Assembly: GCF_018860805.1 (NCBI RefSeq)
Contig: NZ_JAHKQR010000001.1
Location: 1 to 64,000, forward strand
Direction: 5' to 3'
Length of the DNA stretch: 64,000 bases
Source of the DNA: Aestuariibacter sp. A3R04
GTDB taxonomy: Bacteria; Pseudomonadota; Gammaproteobacteria; Enterobacterales; Alteromonadaceae
The translations under genes were made by a program, and so were the position numbers. Shown piece after piece: positions 33,754 to 43,639 of this stretch (position 1 is the first letter of the stretch; each line of letters starts with the position of its first letter). Under the pieces are notes generated by a model that was not told the DNA's origin, searched no databases, and saw only the letters and a program-made list of their open reading frames with translations.

Positions 33754-33989
33754 CCATCGCTATACCGCTTTTACTGGTAAAGTGTTATCAGTGGTTCATA
33801 TCACCGATACTCGGGCAACGTTGTCGTTTTCACCCAACCTGTTCATATTACACAATTCAGGCATTAAAAACGCACGGATTGCTAATTGGCGGTTGGTTAT
33901 CGATTAAACGCATATTAAAATGCCACCCTTTCAATCCGGGCGGAATAGACCCCGTTCCGGAACCACGGAACAATAAACACTCAGATTAA
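33720..33989 (+). CDS. yidD: Membrane protein insertion efficiency factor YidD
   Basis: 89 residues: an amphipathic N-terminal stretch and the invariant core [51 protein letters not shown]. It is a small peripheral inner-membrane protein that helps YidC-dependent insertion. It overlaps rnpA and precedes yidC by ten bases. Confidence 0.96.
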   Translation: MEKARKTLRKITIAIPLLLVKCYQWFISPILGQRCRFHPTCSYYTIQALKTHGLLIGGWLSIKRILKCHPFNPGGIDPVPEPRNNKHSD

Positions 33990-33999
33990 AGAGACCTAT

Positions 34000-35661
34000 A
34001 TGGAATCGCAACGTAGTTTTCTGTTAATTGGCCTCGCCTTAGTAAGTTTTTTACTTTGGCAGCAATGGCAACAAGATTATGGGCCGCAGCCTGTAAAACC
34101 AGCAACAAGCCAGTCTGCCGGAAGCGGTGCAGACAATGGCGTACCTTCTGCTACTGCAGCTTCTGGCGATGTGCCTGAAGGTGTACAAGCAGACGTACCA
34201 ACACAAATTCAGGAAGCGACGTCTGCAGATAACCGCTTTGTTCACGTGCTAACTGACACTCTCGATTTGCGCATTGACTTGGTAGGTGGAGATGTCGTTA
34301 AGGCAAATTTAGTCAAGTTTCCGCTGACCCAAGAGTCAGAAGAAACTTACAGCTTACTTCGGCCTATAAATGGTTTATACATAGCGCAAAGTGGCCTTGT
34401 AGGTCGAAATGGCCCGGATGGGAATAAAGCCGGACGTCCGCGCTACACCGTAACTGAAACAGATTTTGTGATGAAGGGTGATACATTATCAGTGCCCCTG
34501 ACCTGGCAAAATGCCGATGGTCTTAGTATTACAAAAACTTACAACTTCACGAAGGGAAGTCATGACATAGCTTTGACTTACACTATCGTAAATAACAGTG
34601 ATGAAAACACAACTTTTCAGCAGTACGCACAACTAAAGCAAACCACAGAAGTACCTGATGGTGGCAACATGTTCATGCCCACCTACCGTGGCGCAGCGTA
34701 CGGCACAGATGAAGAGCGCTACGAGAAATACACGTTTGACAAAATTGAAGACAAAAAGCTAAAAACGTCTACTGAAGGTGGCTGGGTTGGTATGCTCGAG
34801 CATTATTTCGTCGCCGCTTGGATCCCCCCAGCAACACAGATAAACAACCTGTACTCAACGTTTTCTCAAAACCAATACGCCATCATTGGCTTTACCGGCA
34901 CGCCAATTAATGTGGCGACAGGAGAGACAGCAACAATTGGAAGCCAGCTCTATTTAGGGCCAAAAGATCAAGACAGTCTCGCTACTCTCGCCAATGGCTT
35001 AGATCTAACTGTAGATTACGGTATTTTATGGTGGCTGTCGCAACCGTTGTTTTCACTGCTTCAATTTTTACATAGTTTAGTGGGCAACTGGGGTGTAGCA
35101 ATTATTCTTATCACTGTAATAGTGAAAGGTGCCATGTACCCGTTAACTAAAAAGCAGTATGAATCCATGGCTCGGATGCGCAACCTAGCGCCCAAAATGC
35201 AACAACTAAAAGACCGCTTCGGCGATGACAGACAAAAGATGTCGCAAGCAATGATGGATCTCTATCGCAAGGAAAAAGTAAATCCCATGGGCGGTTGTTT
35301 GCCCATCATTTTGCAAATGCCTATTTTCCTTGCTTTGTACTGGGTATTACTCGAAAGTGTTGAATTGCGCCATGCTGACTTCTTCCTGTGGATAACCGAT
35401 CTGTCTGTGAAAGATCCCTGGTTTGTATTGCCAATTCTTACTGGAGCCAGTATGTGGCTGTTGCAAAAGCTACAGCCAACAACGGTAACCGACCCTATGC
35501 AACAGAAGATTATGCAGTTCATGCCTGTGGCAATGAGTATATTCTTCCTGTGGTTCCCTGCAGGATTGGTTCTGTATTGGCTTGTGAGTAATATCATCAC
35601 GCTTATTCAGGCCAAGCTGATTTATGCCGCAATGGAAAAGAAAGGCATTAGTTCCAAGTAA
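34000..35661 (+). CDS. yidC: Membrane protein insertase YidC
   Basis: 553 residues (E. coli 548). First membrane segment about 5-22, a large periplasmic domain to about 345, then the conserved insertase core with LLQFLHSLVGNWGVAIILITVIVKGAMYPLTKKQYESMARM, the cytoplasmic coiled hairpin QQLKDRFGDDRQKMSQ, and segments ending in FFLWFPAGLVLYWLVSNIITLIQ. It inserts ATP synthase c subunit and other membrane proteins. It ends the rpmH cluster at a hairpin terminator. Confidence 0.98.
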   Translation: MESQRSFLLIGLALVSFLLWQQWQQDYGPQPVKPATSQSAGSGADNGVPSATAASGDVPEGVQADVPTQIQEATSADNRFVHVLTDTLDLRIDLVGGDVVKANLVKFPLTQESEETYSLLRPINGLYIAQSGLVGRNGPDGNKAGRPRYTVTETDFVMKGDTLSVPLTWQNADGLSITKTYNFTKGSHDIALTYTIVNNSDENTTFQQYAQLKQTTEVPDGGNMFMPTYRGAAYGTDEERYEKYTFDKIEDKKLKTSTEGGWVGMLEHYFVAAWIPPATQINNLYSTFSQNQYAIIGFTGTPINVATGETATIGSQLYLGPKDQDSLATLANGLDLTVDYGILWWLSQPLFSLLQFLHSLVGNWGVAIILITVIVKGAMYPLTKKQYESMARMRNLAPKMQQLKDRFGDDRQKMSQAMMDLYRKEKVNPMGGCLPIILQMPIFLALYWVLLESVELRHADFFLWITDLSVKDPWFVLPILTGASMWLLQKLQPTTVTDPMQQKIMQFMPVAMSIFFLWFPAGLVLYWLVSNIITLIQAKLIYAAMEKKGISSK

Positions 35662-35671
35662 AACACTCATT

Positions 35672-35698
35672 CAGCCCGCACATGCGGGCTGACTTTTC
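35672..35698 (+). terminator. Hairpin terminator between yidC and yajQ
   Basis: CAGCCCGC / GCGGGCTG, eight-base perfect stem with loop ACAT (35672-35691), followed by ACTTTTC. The T run is short, so it may be leaky. Confidence 0.65.
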
Positions 35699-35715
35699 AA
35701 AGAGATATATAAATC

Positions 35716-36198
35716 ATGCCATCTTTCGATATCGTTTCTGAAATCAACATTGAAGAAGTCCGCAACGCGACGGAAAACACTGAACGGGAGCTTGCTACGC
35801 GTTTTGACTTTCGCGGAGTGGATGCAAGCATTGAATTTAAAGACAAAACTGTTGTGATGAAAGCCGAAGGCGAGTTCCAATTACAACAACTACAATCCAT
35901 GTTTCGAAACGCCTGTGCCAAACGAAACCTCGATACCAGTATTCTGGACGTAAAAGAGTGCGATCAACGGGGTAAAACCTGTACGCAAGTCATTGCTTTT
36001 AAAGAAGGTATTGAGCAAGCCACAGCAAAAAAAATCGTCAAGCTAATTAAAGACAACAAGATCAAAGTGCAAACAGCCATTCAAGGTGATCAGCTACGGG
36101 TGACAGGAAAGAAACGGGATGACTTGCAACAAGTTATCGCGCTGGTGCGTGGCGCCAATTTAGGCCAGCCATTTCAATTTAAGAATATGAAAGATTAG
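35716..36198 (+). CDS. yajQ: YajQ family nucleotide-binding protein
   Basis: 160 residues, [35 protein letters not shown] and [18 protein letters not shown] C-terminus ([19 protein letters not shown]), the DUF520 signature. Members bind nucleic acids or nucleotides; a Xanthomonas member binds cyclic di-GMP. It starts a tight rightward unit: yajQ, mnmE (two bases), mioC (two), dnaT (five), dnaC (five). Confidence 0.95.
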   Translation: MPSFDIVSEINIEEVRNATENTERELATRFDFRGVDASIEFKDKTVVMKAEGEFQLQQLQSMFRNACAKRNLDTSILDVKECDQRGKTCTQVIAFKEGIEQATAKKIVKLIKDNKIKVQTAIQGDQLRVTGKKRDDLQQVIALVRGANLGQPFQFKNMKD

Positions 36199-36200
36199 CC

Positions 36201-37580
36201 ATGTCTTTTGCACAAGATACGATAGTTGCTCAAGCAACAGCGCCAGGCCGCGGTGGCGTGGGTATTGTCAGAATATCAGGGCCTGCCGCCTGCGAAGTGG
36301 CTAAAAAGATGGTGCCGCAGACACTATCACCCCGACAGGCAATGTATACACCCTTCCTCGGTCAGCACGGTGAAGTTATCGATCAGGGCATCGCGCTTTA
36401 CTTCAAAGGGCCTAATTCATTCACAGGTGAAGATGTACTAGAACTTCAGGGTCATGGTGGTCAGGTAGTAATGGACATGTTAATTGACGCCGTACTTACT
36501 TGTGAAAACGTTCGCTTAGCGAAGCCGGGAGAGTTTAGCGAACAAGCATTCTTAAACGATAAGCTCGATCTGGCACAAGCAGAGGCCATTGCCGATCTCA
36601 TTGACGCCAGTTCAAAACAGGCCGCAAAAAGTGCACTTCGTTCCTTGCAAGGAGAATTCTCCAAAACCGTAACGGCCCTGTCAGAGCAAATTATCCATTT
36701 AAGAATGTATGTCGAAGCAGCCATTGACTTTCCGGACGAAGAAATTGATTTTCTTTCCGACGGCAAAGTAGCAGGCGATCTCGCAGTTATTCTGCATACT
36801 CTCGCGCAAGTACGGGCAAAGGCAAAACAGGGTTCTTTACTTCGCGAAGGCATGCAAGTCGTCATTGCCGGTAAGCCCAATGCTGGTAAATCCAGTTTAC
36901 TCAACGCCCTGGCTGGCCGGGACAGTGCCATTGTCACCGACATCGCTGGCACAACCAGAGATGTACTCAAAGAGCATATTGAAATAAACGGCATGCCTGT
37001 CCACATTATCGATACGGCAGGGCTACGGGAAAGTCCTGACAAAGTTGAGCAAATCGGCATTGAGCGCGCATGGAAAGCAATCGAAGATGCCGACAGGGTA
37101 CTCTTCGTTGTAGACAGCACAGATACCCATGTGGTTGATCCCTATGATATTTGGCCAGAATTTATGGCGCGATTACCCGACGCCATTCCAACAACTATTA
37201 TTCGAAATAAGGCTGACCTGTCTGAAGAACCAGTGCAAAGTCAAACCATAGCCACACAACATGGTGATATTGCCGTTATCGCTTTATCGGCTAATACTGG
37301 TAATGGCGTCGAGTTACTTCGCCAGCACCTCGCAGACACCATGGGCTTTGACACGACAACTGAAGGTCAGTTTATCGCTCGCCGACGGCACCTAGATGCC
37401 CTAACAAAAGCTAACGCACACGTAGAAAGCGGACAACAGCAACTGCTGGGAAACCACGCAGGAGAGCTACTGGCTGAAGAGCTTCGTTTAGCACATCAGG
37501 CGTTAACTGAAATAACAGGGGAATTCACCTCTGACGATCTACTAGGACGAATTTTCTCGTCATTTTGTATTGGGAAATAG
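36201..37580 (+). CDS. mnmE: tRNA modification GTPase MnmE
   Basis: 459 residues (E. coli 454). N-terminal tetrahydrofolate-binding domain ([22 protein letters not shown]), a helical domain, an inserted G domain with [15 protein letters not shown] (G1), AGTTRD (G2), DTAGLRES (G3) and NKADL (G4), and the catalytic C-terminal CIGK. With MnmG it makes the cmnm5 group on U34 of certain tRNAs. Its partner mnmG lies across oriC, 2.7 kb away. Confidence 0.98.
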   Translation: MSFAQDTIVAQATAPGRGGVGIVRISGPAACEVAKKMVPQTLSPRQAMYTPFLGQHGEVIDQGIALYFKGPNSFTGEDVLELQGHGGQVVMDMLIDAVLTCENVRLAKPGEFSEQAFLNDKLDLAQAEAIADLIDASSKQAAKSALRSLQGEFSKTVTALSEQIIHLRMYVEAAIDFPDEEIDFLSDGKVAGDLAVILHTLAQVRAKAKQGSLLREGMQVVIAGKPNAGKSSLLNALAGRDSAIVTDIAGTTRDVLKEHIEINGMPVHIIDTAGLRESPDKVEQIGIERAWKAIEDADRVLFVVDSTDTHVVDPYDIWPEFMARLPDAIPTTIIRNKADLSEEPVQSQTIATQHGDIAVIALSANTGNGVELLRQHLADTMGFDTTTEGQFIARRRHLDALTKANAHVESGQQQLLGNHAGELLAEELRLAHQALTEITGEFTSDDLLGRIFSSFCIGK

Positions 37581-37582
37581 TT

Positions 37583-38017
37583 ATGACAAACACCCTATCT
37601 GTCATTGTCGGTTCAGTATTAGGTGCTTCAGAGTACGTGGGCGAAGCCCTGGAACAAGTAGGAAAAAACGCGGGGTTTGATACACAGATTCAGTTTGAAC
37701 CCAATATCGACACCCTGCCGCTCAAGGGCACCTGGCTAATTTGTACTTCTACTCACGGTGCCGGCGATTTGCCAGAAAATATACAACCTTTCGCCGAAGC
37801 ACTGGAAAATTGTGATCTATCAGGTATTAAAGCCTATGTGGTAGGTTTAGGTGACAGCAGTTATGACACGTTTTGTCATGGCGCAATAGCCATGGAACGA
37901 AAACTTCTCAAGGCAGGGGCGACAATACTGGCCGAACCGCTTCACATCGACGTACTAAATCACCCCATTCCAGAAGATATTGCGGTAGACTGGTTTAACA
38001 AACAGCTGCAAAACTAA
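37583..38017 (+). CDS. mioC: Flavodoxin-like protein MioC
   Basis: 144 residues from ATG two bases after mnmE. Flavodoxin fold with the FMN phosphate loop region GSVLGASEYVGEAL, the 50s loop TSTHGAGDLPENI and the second loop GLGDSSYDTFC. E. coli mioC also lies beside oriC, and its transcription reaches the origin. The function (linked to biotin synthase electron supply) is poorly defined. An upstream in-frame ATG at 37565 lies inside mnmE. Confidence 0.9.
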   Translation: MTNTLSVIVGSVLGASEYVGEALEQVGKNAGFDTQIQFEPNIDTLPLKGTWLICTSTHGAGDLPENIQPFAEALENCDLSGIKAYVVGLGDSSYDTFCHGAIAMERKLLKAGATILAEPLHIDVLNHPIPEDIAVDWFNKQLQN

Positions 38018-38022
38018 CAGGC

Positions 38023-38688
38023 ATGTTCACCGAAGCCGAATATCACGCTTTAACTGCGTCAATATCAAACGATTGCCGGGTACTCTATTGTCTGGGCCTT
38101 AGGCCTACCGCAGACGGTACATCGGGTATAACGGAACCACTGAACTACAAGTTTCTCATCACCCTCCTTAACGGCAATCATGAAGGCGAAGAGAAGTTTA
38201 CCCGTGGACAACAAATAAATACGGTACTGTCTGAACTGGAGCAGCAAGGCCTCATCGCATTGCAGGGTAATACCAGGCTAAGTGAATCCTTGAGCGGACA
38301 ACGTCTGCTGCTCCCCTTGTACTGTCAAAATCAGAATGACTATACCCATCTACATCGACAACATGCGGCCATCCACGGCCGTTGGCGTCCCGATCCGGCG
38401 TTGTTTAACGACATGGCAGATCTACTTGGTCTCATCGATCGGCAAATTACCGATGAGGACATTGGCGAATTCGTCGCTTACTGGCTGGGGCGCCCCGACG
38501 CCATATTCAGTTACTTTCAATGGACTCAAAAATTTGCCTACGCCATGAAACGCAAGCGTACCGCCACTGTAAGCTACACAGCGACAAAAAAAACAGGTAC
38601 GCAGAAAGTGCCCATTGCGCCAGGCATTGAAGCAGATGATAATGCCAGGAAACTGGTAGAAAAATACGCAGCTAAAAAGAAGAGTTAA
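38023..38688 (+). CDS. dnaT: Primosomal protein DnaT-like
   Basis: 221 residues. The C-terminal part matches the DnaT DNA-binding domain: GRWRPDPALFNDMADLLGL (119-137), FVAYWLGRPDAIFSYFQWTQKF (150-171); E. coli has WQPDADF, FIAYW and VQWQQKL at the same spacing. The N-terminal 110 residues look like a helical/winged-helix module unlike the E. coli N-terminus. DnaT helps restart replication by handing DnaB-DnaC to PriA/PriB complexes. Five bases from mioC and five from dnaC. Confidence 0.85.
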   Translation: MFTEAEYHALTASISNDCRVLYCLGLRPTADGTSGITEPLNYKFLITLLNGNHEGEEKFTRGQQINTVLSELEQQGLIALQGNTRLSESLSGQRLLLPLYCQNQNDYTHLHRQHAAIHGRWRPDPALFNDMADLLGLIDRQITDEDIGEFVAYWLGRPDAIFSYFQWTQKFAYAMKRKRTATVSYTATKKTGTQKVPIAPGIEADDNARKLVEKYAAKKKS

Positions 38689-38693
38689 CAACA

Positions 38694-39515
38694 ATGCAAT
38701 CGCTGAAAGACAAACTCAACGCACTCGCTCAGGCAATGGGTAAGCCCCCCGTTCAGGAAGGCTATACTGACTACGACACACTGCGAAAAGAATTCGAGAA
38801 AAAGGCTAATGAAGAAGTACGGCAACTACAGCGACAAAGCAAGAAAAAGCGGATCACTGATATTCACGGGCGCTCAGATCTCAACCCACGCTGGACCTTT
38901 TCTACACTGGTAGAAGACAGTGAAGACGTTATCGAAGCGGTGAGTATTGCGCAGTCTTTTATTGCTGCTCACAGCGACAAAGAATGGCGTCAGGCCGGAT
39001 CTCATATGATGCTCTTTTACGGTGACTATGGGCGTGGAAAATCCCATATAGCAGGTGCCATTGCTCACGAATTAATTGAGCAATACGAGATAACCGTACT
39101 ATATAGACAGCTTTCTACACTTATGGAAATGCGCCATTTTTCCTTTGATTTTGGTTCACAGGACAATATTGGCCAGCGTTTTAGGGAAACTCATCAGGAA
39201 TTATTGGATGTTGATCTTCTCATTCTCGACGAAGTTTGTGTAAATGAAACCGTTTTAAAGAAGAATCAGCAGAGTTGGTTGGGCAATCTACTCAGACAAC
39301 GCCTCGTGAATAAAAAGAACTGTATTATCATTACCAATCACAACCTCAGTGAATTAGAGTTAGCATTGGGTAAATATTGTTTTGAGTCCATCAAGGAATA
39401 CGACACTTACAAGGTGCGCTTCAGTGGGCCAAGCAGAAGGCAAAGTCTCGGACAAGACGAGCAAAGCCAGTCAGATACACAGAACACTCGTTACACGCCC
39501 AACCAGTTGCGTTAA
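38694..39515 (+). CDS. dnaC: Replicative helicase loader, DnaC-like AAA+ ATPase
   Basis: 273 residues (E. coli DnaC 245). N-terminal helical region (about 1-60) would contact DnaB; the AAA+ core has Walker A GDYGRGKS (110-117), Walker B LLILDE (175-180) and sensor NHN (215-217). It differs from E. coli at box VII: the stretch equal to ERVMDRM reads KYCFESI, so the usual arginine finger is not seen. It lies directly beside oriC and behind dnaT. A GGCTAC/GTAGCC hairpin follows at 39528-39553. Confidence 0.87.
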   Translation: MQSLKDKLNALAQAMGKPPVQEGYTDYDTLRKEFEKKANEEVRQLQRQSKKKRITDIHGRSDLNPRWTFSTLVEDSEDVIEAVSIAQSFIAAHSDKEWRQAGSHMMLFYGDYGRGKSHIAGAIAHELIEQYEITVLYRQLSTLMEMRHFSFDFGSQDNIGQRFRETHQELLDVDLLILDEVCVNETVLKKNQQSWLGNLLRQRLVNKKNCIIITNHNLSELELALGKYCFESIKEYDTYKVRFSGPSRRQSLGQDEQSQSDTQNTRYTPNQLR

Positions 39516-39660
39516 CCCCCCACTTCAGGCTACTTGTTACTGTGCAGGTAGCCATAATATTTCCTTTAAATTTTCACAATTCAACGTCTGTCAGGGCTTA
39601 TTTTAATAAAAACGCCAAGGCCATTGGCAAAAAATTGTGACTACTTAACAAAACAAACCG

Positions 39661-40100
39661 ACAATTAAAAAAAACTGTGGATCACGATGCCGTGAAAAAC
39701 AGGGGATCATGTGGAAAAGATCTAATCACAGGCCGATCGGCACTATAAGCCCATTAAAACGCGGAGCCAGCGCGATCATATCTGATCGTTCTCGACAAGT
39801 TATCCCCAATTGGATCACATCTTGATCACCGCTGTGGATAGGATCCCCTAAACCGCTGTGCATAAGCTTTGATCACAAAAAGCATAACTTTCTCAATCAA
39901 CGCGCCTGTGGATAATATAGGGGGTTATACACACGATCACAGGTGGGTTATGATCCCCTCTGTACCAATGTTATTAATTCCGTAAGATCATGATCTAAAG
40001 TTGGAATTGTCACTTACTCACAGATCTTTCGGATCCTAATAAATATAAATATAAAGATCTTAAAAGGGATCTTTACTTTTAATAAGCAAACTCACAGAAC
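39661..40100. other. Chromosomal origin of replication, oriC
   Basis: The 726-base gap between dnaC and mnmG has no gene and holds an E. coli-type origin. DnaA boxes: TTATACACA (39925-39933), a perfect reverse TTATCCACA (39907-39915), and variants at 39676, 39800 (TTATCCCCA), 39833 and 39857 (reverse TTATGCACA). I count 18 GATC sites between 39680 and 40071. The motif GGGGTTATACACA is identical to the E. coli R2 context. An A/T-rich unwinding region lies on the mnmG side. The order (boxes, then A/T 13-mer-like repeats, then mnmG) mirrors E. coli oriC in reverse. Confidence 0.93.
40021..40092. other. oriC duplex-unwinding element
   Basis: A/T-rich tract with GATCT-containing 13-mer-like repeats: AGATCTTAAAAGG, GGATCTTTACTTT and TAATAAATATAAATATAAAG. 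It is adjacent to mnmG, the same side as the L/M/R 13-mers of E. coli. Confidence 0.75.
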
Positions 40101-40241
40101 CAAAATTAAATGACGTTGAAGAAAATTTAACCATTTTCATTAGCCAATAAGTCAGCTAAAATACGCGCCCTTTTTCACATAGTCTTTCATTTGAAAAAGT
40201 TTGGTGTTCTACGTTAAGTACCGTAATTTGTGAGGTTTACC

Positions 40242-42143
40242 ATGTTTTATCAGGAAGCGTTTGATGTCATCGTTGTAGGTGGTGGACACGCAGGTACAGA
40301 AGCTGCACTTGCTTCTGCACGCATGGGTGTGAAAACCCTATTGCTTACTCACAATATGGAAACCATTGGGCAAATGTCCTGCAATCCAGCCATTGGTGGG
40401 ATCGGAAAAGGGCATTTAGTCAAAGAGATCGATGCTTTAGGTGGCGCTATGGCACTGGCGATCGACCTGGGCGGGATCCAATTTCGCACACTGAACTCAA
40501 GTAAAGGGCCTGCAGTACGTGCTACTCGCGCCCAGGCCGATCGAAGCCTATATCGGCAAGCAATTCGAAACACTGTAGAAAATCAATCAAATCTATCGGT
40601 TTTTCAACAAAGTTGTGATGACTTGATCGTTGAAAACGATCGTGTAGTGGGTGTGGTTACCCAGATGGGCCTCAAGTTCAAGGCTAAAACCGTTGTTCTG
40701 ACAGTAGGAACCTTTTTGGGCGGTACAATTCATATTGGCCTTGAAAATTATCGAGGTGGCCGGGCAGGCGATCCGCCATCCATTGCCCTTGCAGAACGAT
40801 TACGATCTTTGCCGTTTAGAGTCGACCGGTTAAAAACCGGTACCCCTGCTCGCCTTGACGCAAAAACACTGGACTTCAGCGTCATGCAGCCACAACCCGG
40901 CGATACTCCTACACCGGTGTTTTCGTTTATGGGTTCACGGAAAATGCATCCAGAGCAAATAAATTGCTACATCACTCATACTAATGAAAAAACCCACGAC
41001 ATCATTCGCGGTGGTTTAGATCGCTCACCTATGTTTACAGGCGTAATTGAAGGCGTAGGCCCGCGCTACTGCCCTAGTATTGAAGATAAGATCACTCGTT
41101 TTGCAGACAAAACGTCACATCAAATTTTTGTTGAACCAGAGGGTTTAAACAGCATTGAGGTATACCCGAATGGTATTTCAACCAGCTTGCCTTTTGATGT
41201 TCAACAACAACTCATACATTCCATTCGCGGTTTTGAAAATGCTCATATTATTCGCCCTGGTTATGCCATTGAGTACGATTTCTTCGATCCTCGGGATCTG
41301 AAACAAACACTGGAAACAAAATTCATTCGAGGGCTTTTCTTCGCCGGACAAATCAATGGGACAACAGGCTACGAAGAAGCCGGTGCCCAGGGATTACTGG
41401 CGGGAGCGAACGCTGCGCTTCAAGTGAAGGAAAAAGATCCGCTTATATTGCGACGAGATCAAGCCTACATGGGCGTGCTTATAGACGATCTTGCCACAAT
41501 GGGAACGAAAGAACCGTATCGCATGTTTACCAGCCGAGCAGAGTATCGCTTGTTGCTGCGTGAAGATAACGCTGACAGTCGTTTAACCGAACTGGGTTAC
41601 CAGATCGGTTTGGTTGATGAACAGCGATGGGCCTCGTTCAATCAAAAACAAGAAACAGTTGAACGGGAAATGCAAAGGCTTAAAGGTCAGTGGATCCATC
41701 CGGATCACGCTGCTACCGCAGAATTAAATCCACTGTTAAAAAATCCGGTAAGTCGGGAACATTCTCTTGAAGAACTGATCCGACGTCCGGAAATGACCTA
41801 TAAGGCATTAATGCAAATTGCTTCACTGGGACCTGGCGTAGAAGATCCCATCGCTGCTGAACAGGTTGAAATTCAAATTAAGTATGCGGGGTACATTGCT
41901 CGTCAGTTGGACGAAATTGCAAAGTCACAACGACACGAAAATACCCTTTTACCCGCAGACTTCGATTACAGTAAAATATCCGGGTTGTCTAATGAGGTTG
42001 TGGCCAAGTTAACAGAAGCACGGCCAGAAACCATCGGTAAAGCATCGCGAATTTCAGGTATTACGCCGGCTGCTATCTCGTTGTTATTGGTGTATTTGAA
42101 GAAGCACGGTATGTTACGTAAGCAGGAACTCAAAACAGCGTGA
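40242..42143 (+). CDS. mnmG: tRNA U34 carboxymethylaminomethyltransferase subunit MnmG (GidA)
   Basis: 633 residues from ATG after TGAGGTTTACC; the GTG at 40230 sits inside that ribosome binding region. FAD-binding start [17 protein letters not shown] (6-22), [29 protein letters not shown] and [20 protein letters not shown] second signature. Acts with MnmE on tRNA wobble U34. First gene of mnmG-rsmG-parA-parB; the coding start is rich in GATC, extending the oriC methylation zone. Confidence 0.98.
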   Translation: MFYQEAFDVIVVGGGHAGTEAALASARMGVKTLLLTHNMETIGQMSCNPAIGGIGKGHLVKEIDALGGAMALAIDLGGIQFRTLNSSKGPAVRATRAQADRSLYRQAIRNTVENQSNLSVFQQSCDDLIVENDRVVGVVTQMGLKFKAKTVVLTVGTFLGGTIHIGLENYRGGRAGDPPSIALAERLRSLPFRVDRLKTGTPARLDAKTLDFSVMQPQPGDTPTPVFSFMGSRKMHPEQINCYITHTNEKTHDIIRGGLDRSPMFTGVIEGVGPRYCPSIEDKITRFADKTSHQIFVEPEGLNSIEVYPNGISTSLPFDVQQQLIHSIRGFENAHIIRPGYAIEYDFFDPRDLKQTLETKFIRGLFFAGQINGTTGYEEAGAQGLLAGANAALQVKEKDPLILRRDQAYMGVLIDDLATMGTKEPYRMFTSRAEYRLLLREDNADSRLTELGYQIGLVDEQRWASFNQKQETVEREMQRLKGQWIHPDHAATAELNPLLKNPVSREHSLEELIRRPEMTYKALMQIASLGPGVEDPIAAEQVEIQIKYAGYIARQLDEIAKSQRHENTLLPADFDYSKISGLSNEVVAKLTEARPETIGKASRISGITPAAISLLLVYLKKHGMLRKQELKTA

Positions 42144-42781
42144 GTAATATAGATACAACTAAGCTTCACCAGGTGTTGGCTCAAGGTGCCGACGCTCTTA
42201 AGTTATCTGTTTCTGATACTCAAGCAACACAGCTGGTAGGGTTTGTAGAGCGCATTCACAAATGGAATAAAGCGTATAACCTCACCTCAATTAGGGATCC
42301 GGAACAAATGATGGTTAAACATATTCTCGATTCTATTGCTGTTACTCCACACGTGGGAGGGAAAAGGGTGATAGACGTGGGAACCGGACCTGGGTTGCCT
42401 GGCGTACCGCTTGCTATCATGTTGCCCGATACCCAATTTACATTACTCGATAGCTTAGGCAAACGGGTGCGTTTTATGAAGCAATGTGCTTATGAATTGG
42501 GTTTGCAAAATGTGTCACCCCTTCACAGCCGGGTTGAAGCACATCAGCCAGGGCAACCATACGATGTTGTACTCAGTCGGGCATTCGCTTCACTGAAAGA
42601 TATGTTGCACTGGTGCCAGCATCTGGTAGATTCATCAGGAGTCTTCCTTGCATTGAAAGGGCAATTCCCTCAAAGTGAAATAGATGAAGTGAGTGATCAC
42701 TTTCAGATCGAGTCAGTCACTGAACTGTCAGTACCGGATCTGGAAGGCGACCGCCATCTGGTAACTATTCGAAAAGTTTAA
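42140..42781 (+). CDS. rsmG: 16S rRNA m7G527 methyltransferase RsmG (GidB)
   Basis: 213 residues with a GTG start that overlaps the mnmG stop (GTGA). Rossmann methyltransferase with [28 protein letters not shown] N-terminal region and the SAM loop [15 protein letters not shown]. It methylates G527 of 16S rRNA; loss gives low-level streptomycin resistance in several bacteria. It precedes parA by ten bases. Confidence 0.97.
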   Translation: MSNIDTTKLHQVLAQGADALKLSVSDTQATQLVGFVERIHKWNKAYNLTSIRDPEQMMVKHILDSIAVTPHVGGKRVIDVGTGPGLPGVPLAIMLPDTQFTLLDSLGKRVRFMKQCAYELGLQNVSPLHSRVEAHQPGQPYDVVLSRAFASLKDMLHWCQHLVDSSGVFLALKGQFPQSEIDEVSDHFQIESVTELSVPDLEGDRHLVTIRKV

Positions 42782-42791
42782 CGGGTACATT

Positions 42792-43583
42792 GTGGCGAAG
42801 GTAATCGCAATAGCGAATCAAAAAGGCGGCGTGGGTAAAACGACCACTGCTGTTAATGTTGCTGCTTCCATGGCAGCAACTAAACGTAAAGTTTTACTTA
42901 TTGATCTTGATCCCCAAGGCAATGCCACGATGGCAAGTGGGTTGGATAAATATGAAGCAGAAGCAACCTGTTTTGAGTTGCTCATTGAAGAAAAACCCGT
43001 TGAAGAGGTTATCTTCAGAGAAACGTCGGGTAAGTACGATCTCATAGCCGCGAACGGAGATGTTACCGCTGCAGAAATCAAGCTTATGGAAATGTTTGCC
43101 AGAGAAGTGCGCTTGCGCAACGCCCTCGAGCCGGTAATGGATTACTACGATTTTGTCTTCATCGATTGCCCTCCTTCGCTAAACCAACTCACCGTAAATG
43201 CGCTTGCAGCCGCGGATTCTGTGCTCGTACCTATGCAGTGTGAATACTACGCACTGGAAGGGTTAACCGCGCTTATGGATACTATTCAGAAATTGGCATC
43301 AGTGGTGAATCCAGATTTAAAAATTGAAGGGGTGTTGCGCACCATGTATGACCCGCGAAACCGCTTGGCGAATGACGTTTCAGAACAGCTAAAGCGGCAT
43401 TTTGGCGAGCAGGTTTATCGCACAGTTATTCCGCGCAACGTCCGACTGGCCGAAGCTCCTAGTTTCAGCATGCCGGCGATGTACTATGATAAATCATCTG
43501 CTGGCGCAAAAGCATACCTGTCCCTGGCTGGGGAAATTCTCCGACGCCGGGAAAAATCTATTCAGCCTGCAAAAGCCAGTTAA
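42792..43583 (+). CDS. parA: Chromosome partitioning ATPase ParA (Soj type)
   Basis: 263 residues, GTG start. Deviant Walker A KGGVGKTTTAVN (about 11-22), LLIDLDPQGNATM (Walker A'/switch region) and FIDCPPSLNQLTVNAL (Walker B). No N-terminal HTH, so it is the chromosomal rather than the plasmid P1 type. It forms a nonspecific DNA-bound gradient that pulls ParB-parS complexes. Followed by parB after 56 bases. Confidence 0.97.
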   Translation: MAKVIAIANQKGGVGKTTTAVNVAASMAATKRKVLLIDLDPQGNATMASGLDKYEAEATCFELLIEEKPVEEVIFRETSGKYDLIAANGDVTAAEIKLMEMFAREVRLRNALEPVMDYYDFVFIDCPPSLNQLTVNALAAADSVLVPMQCEYYALEGLTALMDTIQKLASVVNPDLKIEGVLRTMYDPRNRLANDVSEQLKRHFGEQVYRTVIPRNVRLAEAPSFSMPAMYYDKSSAGAKAYLSLAGEILRRREKSIQPAKAS

Positions 43584-43639
43584 TCTGTTAAACTAGGCCA
43601 TTACCTTGTCAGTCTATAGTGCGAGTCATTGAGGAAATT

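Noticed and set aside
36461..37120. Long open frame on the minus strand inside mnmE
   Set aside because: 219 codons open on the strand opposite to a full-length, well-conserved mnmE; Ser/Arg/Ala-rich shadow translation without a known motif.
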